Shown here: positions 34,690 to 42,387 of the stretch, piece after piece
Numbering within the stretch: position 1 is the stretch's first letter
Layout of the letters: every line of letters begins with the position of its first letter
Program-made: the position numbers and the translations under genes
The notes under the pieces: generated by a model
Seen by the model: only the letters and a program-made list of their open reading frames with translations
Database searches by the model: none
Told to the model about the DNA's origin: nothing
Assembly (NCBI GenBank): GCA_015075185.1
Contig: JABTUW010000002.1
Coordinates: 1,736,001 to 1,800,000 of the forward strand
From: Anaerolineales bacterium
GTDB taxonomy: Bacteria > Chloroflexota > Anaerolineae > 4572-78 > J111
Length of the DNA stretch: 64,000 nucleotides
Direction: 5' to 3'

Positions 34690-34760
34690 GAGTGAGGTCA
34701 GGAGTCAGGGGCCGGGGGATAAAGGCTGACTAGCCCCTAACACCCGCCCCCTGATCCCTG
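34690..34760. repeat. GTCAGGAGTCAGGGGCC-type repeat at the 3' end of the spermidine-synthase-like gene
   Basis: GGTCAGGAGTCAGGGGCCGG with the imperfect partner CCCGCCCCCTGATCC forms an inverted repeat across the stop codon. It encodes the tail GRVLGASQPLSPGP and could double as a terminator between the convergent genes. Confidence 0.5.
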
Positions 34761-37290
34761 GGAGGATAACTAACCCGGCCAGGCCATAAGCCAGCGCCGC
34801 CCCCCACAGTACCACCGCAAACCCCCAGGTTAAAGCCAGCATCGCTGCCAGTACAGCACTGATGACTGAAGCACAGCCGTTTACCGCCCAGAGCCAGGGG
34901 ACTAACCCCGGCGAGTATTGAGCGACCCGGCGCAGTCCGCCCGGAAAGGGAATGCCCAAGAGCACCCCTAATGGAAAGAGGGCGACAGCCGTAATGGCAA
35001 CACGCCCGGCAAAAGGAAACTTCAGGGTGGCGTCGAACAAAGGCGGCAGCAAAAAGGGGTAGATGATGACCAGCAGTGTGATCAAAAGCAGAGCCAGCCG
35101 TAAGGGTAATCTGGGTGAGAGATAACCACTGCCAATTCCGGCCGCTACCAGCAGGGTCGAAGTGACGGCGGCAAAGGCATAGGCTGGCTGCCCCAGGTAA
35201 AGGATAAAACGCTGTAAAAGCGGAATTTCCACAAACAGAAACCCCAGACCGAGCAGCGCGAAGTAGAAAAAAAAGGATGAGGGATGAAGGACACTTGCGC
35301 CTGCGCGCAGTGCAGGTGTGAAGGATGAAATTTTTCTTTCTTCCGCCTTCGTCCCCTGCCCCCGCCAGGGGGTTCCGCCTTCATCCTTTTTCCACAGCAA
35401 CGGCAGCAGGATCAACCCGGCTGATAGAACCACCACCAGCGCCAGCAAAACCACCAGCACCAAATAGCCGCTCCCGCCAAAGGGCTGCCAGCTCCAGCCC
35501 AGTGATTGTAAAATTTCGGGGATTTGCTGCCACTTGAAGAAGTGAAAAAAGAAAGGGTGGTCGTCGGTGGGAGGCGCAACGGCGTAGGGATAAGTGACAA
35601 AGAAGGCCGCCGGGTCGGAGGCGCGCAGTAACTCGGCAAAGGTGTGATAGTAGGGATCTCCAGGAACAATGCTGAAGTGATTGGTTTCTTCTGGATGCAG
35701 ACCAGGCAGCCAAATCAGATCGAATTGGCGTTGTTCGCTGAATTGGCGAATCCTGGTCAAATCTTCTCCCGAAAGAGGCGAGCGAGCAACCCCAATCAGT
35801 GACGTTTGCAGGGTGCGCAACGCCAGCAACTGCTGCTCTTCGGGGCGGTCACCCGACTGGTGCAGCGCCGCGATAGCCGTGCCCCACAATCTCAAGCTCT
35901 CGCTGGGTGGAAGTTGCAGCCAGCGCTCCATCACTAACAGGCCGTTGGGCGAAAGATGATCCAGTGCATCGGCAAAGGATTCGACAGTATAGCGGTAATC
36001 CTCATTCAAAGTATAGGCCCCGGCAGTGACAGGCCGGAAACTGTCGGTTAGCGGCCAGATAATCAGATCAAATTGCCGGCTGGTGCGGCGCAGAAAGCTG
36101 CGCGGGTCGTCAACCGTTAAGGTAACGCGAGGATCGCCGTAAGTGTTGCCGGTGAAGCCGGCAAAATTATGGTTGAGCGCTTCCACGACCGTGTGGTTGC
36201 TCTGAACCACTGTTACTGCACCAGCGCCACTTTGCAGGGCAGTTAATACGGCCAATCCACCCCCCGGCTCCAGAATGAGTGTGTCGGCCGCGGGGCGTAA
36301 TTCAAAAGCGAGGGCCAGGGGCAGGTAGGGGGTAAACGTTGGCTGAGTGGGCCGGGTTATGGGCGACAGGTTGTCGCCATCCACCAGTAAGCCCAGTTGC
36401 GGGGGTAACTCGCCGGAGTAGGCAAAACTTAAACCGGGGGCGGAGCGAATGCCAGCGCTGCGGATAACATCTATCCGGGAAAAGGCGTTCCACTGCTGAA
36501 AGATGATCTCGCTGCCAGGATAGAGTAAGGCTTGAGAAAGAGACTTATAGGGAGTCAGCCGCACGTCAAAGAACGGCGGAGGATAAAAAGTGAGAACGAG
36601 CAGGAGGATGGTGATAGCTGGGTAAAGAATGAAACGTGAGGGAGGCGTGAGGCGTAAGGCGTAAAGCGTTGAAATGCGCTCAGGATTTGAAGGCTTGGTA
36701 TTTGCCGGCCATTGTTCAATCTCCAGCCCCTGTCTCCCGAAACCTGACCCCTGACAGGTTAGTGTCGCCAGCCAGCCCAGGAGCGCACACAGAAATACTG
36801 TCCCCGGTCCGCCCACAGTTGCCAATGAGACCAGGGCCAGAGGCGGTCCCAGGCCAGAGCCGAGCAGGTTGGCTGCGTAAAGAGAACCGGCCCGCTCAGG
36901 CCGGGCGGCCAGGGTCGCGCCAACAACCAGGCCGCTAAAGAAAAAGGGAGTCGTCAGGGCGAGGTAATAAAGCGCCAGCCAGGCCAATTGGCTGCGTTCC
37001 AGGGCCAGCCGGTATGCGTCGAAGGGCAGGTAGTTGATTGCCAGGTAGGCGGCGGGTAGGGAAAGGGTAAAGAGCGCCGCGCCGGTGGTTACAGTTCGCT
37101 GCCAGCGGCTTGCTGCCGACGGCTTGAGGGAGAGAAAAGTCCCGCTGGCGCCTGCGCCCAGCAGAGCCAGGCTGACGGCCATGAAAGCCAGATGATGTCC
37201 CTGGGCCAGGGCAAAGAAACGGGTCAACGTTACTTGAAACGCCAACGTTGCCGCCGAAATCAGCACCAGCGCCAAATAAACAACGTTCAT
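34705..37290 (-). CDS. Polytopic spermidine-synthase-like protein
   Basis: An 861-residue membrane protein. N-terminal helices (about residues 1-240, starting LALVLISAATLAFQVTLTRFFAL) are followed by a Rossmann methyltransferase/spermidine-synthase-like domain (about 320-480: LILEPGGGLAVLTALQSGA, DDPRSFLRR) and more C-terminal helices (to about 855). The fusion of a SpeE-like domain with MFS-like helices is a known bacterial type of unknown substrate. Key SpeE acidic residues are not obvious (EPGGG replaces GGGDG), so polyamine synthesis is doubtful. The gene is rich in repeat-derived inserts at 35271, 36630 and 36722, and its last codons also lie in repeat-like DNA. ATG 37290 is preferred to TTG 37299. 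Confidence 0.82.
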   Translation of the reverse strand: MNVVYLALVLISAATLAFQVTLTRFFALAQGHHLAFMAVSLALLGAGASGTFLSLKPSAASRWQRTVTTGAALFTLSLPAAYLAINYLPFDAYRLALERSQLAWLALYYLALTTPFFFSGLVVGATLAARPERAGSLYAANLLGSGLGPPLALVSLATVGGPGTVFLCALLGWLATLTCQGSGFGRQGLEIEQWPANTKPSNPERISTLYALRLTPPSRFILYPAITILLLVLTFYPPPFFDVRLTPYKSLSQALLYPGSEIIFQQWNAFSRIDVIRSAGIRSAPGLSFAYSGELPPQLGLLVDGDNLSPITRPTQPTFTPYLPLALAFELRPAADTLILEPGGGLAVLTALQSGAGAVTVVQSNHTVVEALNHNFAGFTGNTYGDPRVTLTVDDPRSFLRRTSRQFDLIIWPLTDSFRPVTAGAYTLNEDYRYTVESFADALDHLSPNGLLVMERWLQLPPSESLRLWGTAIAALHQSGDRPEEQQLLALRTLQTSLIGVARSPLSGEDLTRIRQFSEQRQFDLIWLPGLHPEETNHFSIVPGDPYYHTFAELLRASDPAAFFVTYPYAVAPPTDDHPFFFHFFKWQQIPEILQSLGWSWQPFGGSGYLVLVVLLALVVVLSAGLILLPLLWKKDEGGTPWRGQGTKAEERKISSFTPALRAGASVLHPSSFFFYFALLGLGFLFVEIPLLQRFILYLGQPAYAFAAVTSTLLVAAGIGSGYLSPRLPLRLALLLITLLVIIYPFLLPPLFDATLKFPFAGRVAITAVALFPLGVLLGIPFPGGLRRVAQYSPGLVPWLWAVNGCASVISAVLAAMLALTWGFAVVLWGAALAYGLAGLVILPGIRGRVLGASQPLSPGP
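35271..35392. repeat. 120-nt GGATGAAGG-type repeat inside the spermidine-synthase-like gene
   Basis: AAGGATGAGGGATGAAGG at one end and CCTTCATCCTTTTT at the other form an inverted repeat with nested GC-rich hairpins (CCTGCGCGCAGTGCAGG; CCCCTGCCCCCGCCAGGGGG). On the minus strand it is open and contributes about 40 residues, including SSFTPALRAG and VLHPSSFFF. Confidence 0.7.
36630..36673. repeat. GCGTGAGGCGTAAGGCGTAAAG repeat inside the spermidine-synthase-like gene
   Basis: Tandem GGCGTAAGGCGTAAAGCG units read on the minus strand as TLYALRLTPPSRF. It is related to the element at 5353. Confidence 0.6.
36722..36762. repeat. CCTGTCTCCCGAAACCTGACCCCTGAC-like repeat inside the spermidine-synthase-like gene
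   Basis: CTGTCTCC / CCTGACCCCTGAC words match the GTCAGGAGTCAGGGG element at the gene's 3' end in style. The minus-strand translation is LTCQGSGFGRQGLEIE. Confidence 0.45.
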
Positions 37291-37384
37291 CTTTGCCAAT
37301 CTCTACCCTGTACCCCCATTCTACCACAATAAGGTGAAGAAACGAAGGTAAGTAGGAGTGACTTGTGCTCCTTATCACAGGAAT

Positions 37385-37413
37385 TTGCCCATTTTTAGGT
37401 AGCATTATAGAAT
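37385..37413 (+). promoter_or_regulatory. Sigma-70-type promoter of gnd
   Basis: TTGCCC (37385-37390), 17-nt spacer, TAGAAT (37408-37413). The leader of about 133 nt contains the small hairpin GATAAG-AGGTGG-CTTATC at 37457-37474. Confidence 0.55.
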
Positions 37414-37552
37414 AGGGCGGATAGTTAAGAGAACCTGATCCCCCGCTGAATTTTAAGATAAGAGGTGGCTTATCGTTGCCTCGGCCCACCCCTGGTTGTC
37501 TGGACTGAGACCCCACGCCTGTAAAAAATTCAAGAAAGGAAGTAAAAACATC

Positions 37553-39004
37553 ATGAGCAAAGCAGATATTGGCCTGATTGGCCTGGCCGTAATGGGCCAA
37601 AACCTGGTTCTGAATATGAATGATCACGGTTTCAAAGTGGCCGTGTTTAACCGAACCGTGTCCACCGTGGACGAATTTATCAATGGCAACGCCAAAGGGA
37701 CCGAAGTGGTCGGGGCGCACTCGGTTGAGGAGCTGGTTGGTATGCTCAAGCGGCCGCGCCGGGTGATGCTGCTGGTCAAAGCCGGACAGGCGGTAGACGA
37801 CTTTATCGAGAAATTGATTCCTCATCTGGAAGCGGGCGACATCATCATTGACGGCGGCAACTCGAATTATCAAGACACGATGCGCCGCACCGCCTACGTC
37901 GAGGCGAAAGGGCTACTTTACATTGGCACTGGCGTCTCCGGGGGTGAAGAGGGCGCTCGCCACGGGCCGTCCATTATGCCGGGCGGCTCCCCGGCTGCCT
38001 GGCCGCACGTGAAGCCCATTTTTCAGGCAGTAGCGGCCAAGGTGGAAGATGGTTCGCCTTGCTGTGATTGGGTGGGTGAGAATGGGGCAGGGCACTTTAT
38101 CAAGATGGTCCATAACGGCATCGAGTATGGTGATATGCAGCTTATCTGCGAGTCGTACGATTTGATGAAAAATGCCCTGGGCATGAGCGCCGACGAAATG
38201 CACCAGGTCTTTGCTGAGTGGAACAAAGGCAAGCTGGACTCCTATTTGATCGAGATTACCCGCGACATCCTGGGGTTCAAGGACGAAGACGGCGAGCCAA
38301 TCGTGGAAAAGATTCTGGATACAGCCGGCCAGAAAGGCACAGGCAAGTGGACCGGCATCTCGGCCCTGGAGATGGGCATCCCGTTGACGCTGATTATGGA
38401 AGCAGTTCTGTCTCGCTCTTTATCGGCTCTCAAAGATGAACGGGTGGCTGCTTCTAAGGTATTGAGCGGTCCAACCGTCCAATTTGATGGTGACAAGGCG
38501 GCCTTTGTCGACGACATCCGCGAGGCCCTCTATGCTTCCAAGATCATTTCCTACACTCAAGGTTACATGCTGATGCGGGCGGCGGCAGCGGAATATAACT
38601 GGAATCTTAATTACGGCGGTATTGCCCTCATGTGGCGGGGCGGCTGCATTATCCGTTCGGTCTTTCTGGGTAAAATCAAAGAGGCTTTTGACAAAAATCC
38701 TGAACTCAGCAACCTGCTGCTCGATCCCTATTTCAAAGAGCAGGTCGAGGCGGCGCAGGCGGCCTGGCGGCGGGTAGTGGCCAAGGCAGTCGAGATGGGC
38801 ATCTCGGTGCCAGCCATGTCCAGCGCCCTGGCCTTTTTTGATGGGTATCGCCGGGAGCGGCTGCCGGCCAATCTCCTTCAGGCGCAGCGTGATTACTTTG
38901 GCGCGCACACATATGAGCGCGTTGACCGGCCCCGCGGCCAGTTCTTCCACACCAACTGGACCGGGCATGGGGGCGATGTGACCGCGAGGACCTACGTGGC
39001 TTAA
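37553..39004 (+). CDS. gnd: 6-phosphogluconate dehydrogenase, decarboxylating
   Basis: A 483-residue cytosolic enzyme of the oxidative pentose phosphate pathway; it converts 6-phosphogluconate to ribulose 5-phosphate with reduction of NADP+. The N-terminal Rossmann domain has IGLAVMGQNL and NRT (about residues 8-35). Substrate and catalytic motifs are intact: DGGNSNYQDT, SGGEEGARHGPSIMPGG and KMVHNGIEYGDMQL with the catalytic Lys. The C-terminal tail (HTNWTGHGG) is typical. ATG 37553 is chosen because AGGAAG precedes it and the sequence matches the family start; the longer frame to 37496 has no support. The length matches the family. Confidence 0.97.
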   Translation: MSKADIGLIGLAVMGQNLVLNMNDHGFKVAVFNRTVSTVDEFINGNAKGTEVVGAHSVEELVGMLKRPRRVMLLVKAGQAVDDFIEKLIPHLEAGDIIIDGGNSNYQDTMRRTAYVEAKGLLYIGTGVSGGEEGARHGPSIMPGGSPAAWPHVKPIFQAVAAKVEDGSPCCDWVGENGAGHFIKMVHNGIEYGDMQLICESYDLMKNALGMSADEMHQVFAEWNKGKLDSYLIEITRDILGFKDEDGEPIVEKILDTAGQKGTGKWTGISALEMGIPLTLIMEAVLSRSLSALKDERVAASKVLSGPTVQFDGDKAAFVDDIREALYASKIISYTQGYMLMRAAAAEYNWNLNYGGIALMWRGGCIIRSVFLGKIKEAFDKNPELSNLLLDPYFKEQVEAAQAAWRRVVAKAVEMGISVPAMSSALAFFDGYRRERLPANLLQAQRDYFGAHTYERVDRPRGQFFHTNWTGHGGDVTARTYVA

Positions 39005-39025
39005 AAGCGGCGAGGAGAATAACTT

Positions 39026-39234
39026 ATGTCCAAACCAAAAAATGTGGTTGTGGCTTAATCCGGCGGCCCAACGACGTAACCGACGACTTTGTGGCCTACA
39101 CTCGACTTCTTCTGGACGAAGGCTGGCCCAGCATTCCCCTGGTCAACGGCCGGCAGCGTTTTGCCCAGTTAAAACCGGTTGTGGCCGAGAAGAAACTGCC
39201 CGCCTATGAGTTACAGGCCTGGCGCAAACATTAA
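39026..39234 (+). pseudogene. Small frameshifted gene downstream of gnd
   Basis: ATG 39026 has GAGGAG 9-14 nt upstream and opens as MSKPKNVVVA before a stop. One inserted T near 39055 would join it to an open frame IRRPNDVTDDFVAYTRLLLD... that ends at TAA 39234 (KLPAYELQAWRKH). The joined product is about 69 residues. I do not recognise the family. It follows gnd by 21 nt in the same direction, so it was probably co-transcribed. Third-position bias in the downstream frame looks coding. Confidence 0.5.
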
Positions 39235-39306
39235 GCAGCTTAAGTTTGGAGCTTTTTGTTTACTACCTATTACCCTACGCTTAAGCAACATTGCCTAATT
39301 TAGCTA

Positions 39307-39335
39307 TTGACCTACTAGGCCAAATGGCGTATAAT
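39307..39335 (+). promoter_or_regulatory. Strong sigma-70-type promoter for the SecD-head-like gene
   Basis: TTGACC (39307-39312), 17-nt spacer, TATAAT (39330-39335). The short leader ends in AGGAGG 6 nt before ATG 39366. Confidence 0.7.
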
Positions 39336-39365
39336 ATACTTATGTATAGGACCAGGAGGCAGCGT

Positions 39366-39743
39366 ATGTTCAAGAAACAGATCGCCATTCTTGTTATCCT
39401 GTTGTTACTGGGGCTGGTTAGCCTTTTCTACGGCAGTCGCGCCCTGGCTGACCTAAGTACCTTTGACCCAACTGAAAGTGTTTTGGAAACGAAGCTGATT
39501 CTGGCGGCTGATACGATTATTCCAACCAATCAAGAGGTTGAGTTAATTGCCGCTCGGCCTGTTATTGCCAATCGTCTGGATAAGCTGGAAATTAGTGGAC
39601 CATACCATGTAGTGATTCGGAACGGCCAAATTGAAGTGACTCTGCCCCCAAGGGCAAAATATACCTTATATTGCCTCGGTGATTACCAGTATTGGGGAAA
39701 TTGTCTTTATCAACGCAGGCAAAGAGTCTCCCCCGGTGGGTGA
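39366..39743 (+). pseudogene. SecD-head-like exported protein, N-terminal part (frameshifted)
   Basis: ATG 39366 with AGGAGG gives a signal peptide or anchor (KKQIAILVILLLLGLVSLFY) followed by STFDPTESVLETKLI, VIANRLDKLEISGPYHVVIRN and EVTLPP. RLDKLGISG-like and ExxLP motifs resemble the P1 head region of SecD-type proteins. At 39656-39659 (A4) the frame breaks and the remaining codons to 39743 are non-homologous. The protein continues in the frame ending at 40101; removing one A restores a single ORF of about 245 residues. It may be a sequencing error or a recent mutation. Confidence 0.65.
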
Positions 39744-40101
39744 GAAGGTTTATCTGGGGGTAGGTTCGGGTGACCAGCCCGGTTACCCAATCCTTTTTAC
39801 CAGCCGAGAGGTCAAAGAAATTGCCCCGCCCGACTCCACGTACGGCCAAATTTTTTACCGCCTTACTCTGGAGCCAGCCGCCGCCAACCGTCTGGACAAC
39901 TTTACAGCCGGCAATCCGGGGACTTATATCTGCATGGTTTTAGACGAGCAGGTGATTAGTTGTTCCGCCATGTATCACCAGACCGACCAGGACTTGGAAA
40001 TATTGCCCGAATTGAGCAATGAAGCGATGAACATGGATGACCTGGCCATTTTTTTGCACAGCGGGCCGCTTTCGACCCGCTTGAAAGTGGTGGCTGATTA
40101 A
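39679..40101 (+). pseudogene. SecD-head-like exported protein, C-terminal part (frameshifted)
   Basis: This is the continuation of the gene begun at 39366. The open frame starts at about 39657 (NIPYIASV) and reads ITSIGEIVFINAGKESPPVGEKV, EIAPPDSTYGQIFYRLTLEP and MNMDDLAIFLHSGPLSTRLKV. GEIVFINAG...PPVG and LxxGPLP-like endings recall SecD family P1 domains, but no translocase membrane region follows, so this is a free-standing exported relative at best. It is convergent with trkA across a hairpin repeat. Confidence 0.6.
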
Positions 40102-40116
40102 TCCTACCTTCTTTCC

Positions 40117-40141
40117 GGTTTCCAAACTCAATTTGGGAACC
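40117..40141. repeat. Hairpin GGTTTCCAAA / TTTGGGAACC
   Basis: Ten-nt arms with one G-T pair and a 5-nt loop lie in the convergent spacer between the SecD-head-like gene and trkA. The stem word TTCCCAAA/TTTGGGAA is shared with 13639 and, in part, 3041. Confidence 0.6.
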
Positions 40142-40158
40142 AGAAGAAAACAGTTTAG

Positions 40159-40935
40159 CTACTTCTTCAAGTAAATCGACCCCTCACGCAACTTTTCACA
40201 GTTAGCGATGTTGCCCAGCACCACCAAAATATCATGGGGTTGAATAACCTCTTCGGCTTCGGGCGTGATAATGACATCACTGCCCCGGCGAATAGCGACG
40301 ACAGCCAGCCCATACTGTTGGCGTATCTGCGTCTCTTTCAGAGATTTGCCGATTAGCCGCTGCGGCGCCACAATCTCGACCACGCCTTTATCTTCACTTA
40401 ACTCCATAAAATCCACAAAGTCAATAGCCGCCAGGCGGCGAGCCAGGCGCACCCCCGCCTCATGCTCTGGCAAGATTACCTCGTCGGCCCCAACTTTCAA
40501 CAGAATATCCTGCTGCGTTACCGTGCGGGCCTTGGTGACCACGCGCCGCACACCCAGCTTGCATAGGTTTACGGTGGCCAGCAAATTGGCCTCAAAATCA
40601 CTCCCAATGCAGGCAATACCGGTATCAAATGAATCGGCTCCAATCTCGCGCAAGGCGTCAATATTGGTGGCATCCAGGTGAATGACGTGGGGCAATGCTT
40701 GCGAAACCTGTTGGACCCGTTTCATGTCCGCATCAATTGCCAGGACCTCATGATTATAAGCGTTTAAGGTCATGGCCAAACCGGTGCCAAAACGACCCAA
40801 ACCAATTACGATAAACTCCTTTTGATAACCTGTCCCATTCAGACGCCGGGGAAGTTCCAGTCCAGTTTGTATTGAGAGCAATTGCTTTAGATTTGACCAA
40901 AGCCGTTTGGTCCAGGATTGCGGGCGATTTGGCAT
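40159..40935 (-). CDS. trkA: TrkA/KtrA-type potassium uptake regulator
   Basis: A 258-residue cytosolic protein that gates the TrkH-type channel. It has an RCK N domain with the nucleotide-binding loop VIGLGRFGTGLA and acidic strand end AIDAD (about residues 42-70), and a C-terminal TrkA_C domain (about 180-255, LIGKSLKETQIRQQYGLAVVAIRRG...HDILVVLG). A roughly 38-residue N-terminal extension is basic. It lies 67 nt downstream of the channel gene in the same direction, as in many KtrAB-like pairs. It binds NAD(H) or ATP in characterised relatives; which applies here is not visible. Confidence 0.93.
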   Translation of the reverse strand: MPNRPQSWTKRLWSNLKQLLSIQTGLELPRRLNGTGYQKEFIVIGLGRFGTGLAMTLNAYNHEVLAIDADMKRVQQVSQALPHVIHLDATNIDALREIGADSFDTGIACIGSDFEANLLATVNLCKLGVRRVVTKARTVTQQDILLKVGADEVILPEHEAGVRLARRLAAIDFVDFMELSEDKGVVEIVAPQRLIGKSLKETQIRQQYGLAVVAIRRGSDVIITPEAEEVIQPHDILVVLGNIANCEKLREGSIYLKK

Positions 40936-41002
40936 CAGTCTATACTCCTATCATCTCTACGGCTGCTATTAGCCGATAATAATTTTTCCTCCGGGTAGTG
41001 AA

Positions 41003-42349
41003 TCAAGGTTTGGCGGTCGCGCGCGCCAGGGCAACCACCAGGGTTAGCGGCCCCAACCGTCCCCAAAACATGGTAAAGCATAACAGGATTCGCCCCCACG
41101 CGTCAAAATGGCCGGTGATGCCCAGCGAATAACCGGTATTTGAAAAGGCGCTCATTACCTCAAAAGCAATTGGAAACAACTCTCCTGTTCCAAAAAGCAT
41201 CAGGATTAGGGTGATAGTGATCACGAGAGCAGTCGAAACTGTAATGATAGCGACTGCTTTAAAGACAGTTTCAATTGGCAAGGCCCGCTCCAAAACGCGA
41301 ACATCGCTATAACCGCGTACATTTGAAGCCAGCGTAATCAACACTACGGCTACAGTCGTAATGCCGACCCCACCTCCCATCGAAGCCGGTGCGCCGCCAA
41401 TGAACATCCAGACAAACATAACGAGTTGACTCGCCGGGCCGAGGTCGCTCATCGGAATCAAAGTAACCCCGGCAGTCCGGCTGGAAACGACGGAAAAAGC
41501 CGCCAATAGCCATCGCTGTCCTAACGGAAAATCTGACAGGGCGTGTCCGGCTACAAGAGTTTCATCCAGTAGCACCAAAATCGTGCCAATAGCCAACAAG
41601 TAGAAAGTAAGTGGCAGGATCAGGCGAGTGTGGAGTGATAGATTGCGCTCGCGGGGCCAAACGATCAGGTCGTACACAGCGGTGATGCCCAGGCCACCGA
41701 TAGTAATCAGTAAGCCCATGTTAACAACGCTGATCGGGTTATCTCTAACTGCCCGCAAAGCCGGGTCCTCGAAGCCCAGGAATAAATCAAAACCGGCGTT
41801 GCAAAACGATGAAATGGCGTGGAAAATGGAATAATAAAGCGCCTGCGACCAGGGTAGCACCTGCACCCATTGGCTAAAGAGGATGAGCGCGCCAACAAAC
41901 TCAATCGCCAGGGTAATGAACAATACCGTTAAAGTGAGACGGACTGCCCCCTCAGTGGCGCCCACACCCAAGGCCTGACTCAATAAGTTGCGTTCATACA
42001 GGCTGACCCGCCGGCCAATTAAGCGGTACAGTACAACGGCCAGGGTAATAAAACCTACTCCACCCACTTGCATCAGCAGTAGAATCACAATTTCGCCAAA
42101 AAGTGAAAAGGTAGTTTGAGTGTTGAACACCACTAACCCGGTAACGGTGGCGGCTGAAGTAGCTGTAAATAGGGCGTCAATCCAGGCAATGCTCTCGCCG
42201 CTTTCAGTGGCAATGGGCAGGGAGAGGAGAATGCTGCCAATCAGAATGATCAGAGCAAAGCCTAATACCAGGATTTGGGGGCCTCGAGCCGGGGATGGTT
42301 TTTTGAGCCGTTCCAGATGATGCTGGCGGACTTGTTTGTAGCTAATCAC
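41003..42349 (-). CDS. trkH: TrkH/KtrB-type potassium uptake channel subunit
   Basis: A 448-residue polytopic membrane protein with four pseudo-repeated M1-P-M2 units. The selectivity-loop glycines are visible in SAATVTGL, SSFCNAGFD, SSRTAGVTL and AFSNTGYSLG. It moves K+ (possibly with Na+ coupling as in KtrB) into the cell under control of TrkA. The start is GTG 42349; no strong ribosome-binding site is seen. The gene begins only 38 nt after the S9 peptidase gene stops, so it could be co-transcribed with the amide-ligase cluster, although the functions look unrelated. Confidence 0.93.
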   Translation of the reverse strand: MISYKQVRQHHLERLKKPSPARGPQILVLGFALIILIGSILLSLPIATESGESIAWIDALFTATSAATVTGLVVFNTQTTFSLFGEIVILLLMQVGGVGFITLAVVLYRLIGRRVSLYERNLLSQALGVGATEGAVRLTLTVLFITLAIEFVGALILFSQWVQVLPWSQALYYSIFHAISSFCNAGFDLFLGFEDPALRAVRDNPISVVNMGLLITIGGLGITAVYDLIVWPRERNLSLHTRLILPLTFYLLAIGTILVLLDETLVAGHALSDFPLGQRWLLAAFSVVSSRTAGVTLIPMSDLGPASQLVMFVWMFIGGAPASMGGGVGITTVAVVLITLASNVRGYSDVRVLERALPIETVFKAVAIITVSTALVITITLILMLFGTGELFPIAFEVMSAFSNTGYSLGITGHFDAWGRILLCFTMFWGRLGPLTLVVALARATAKP

Positions 42350-42387
42350 AATATATTTGTAACGCTTTTACCTCTTTGATTTTTAAA

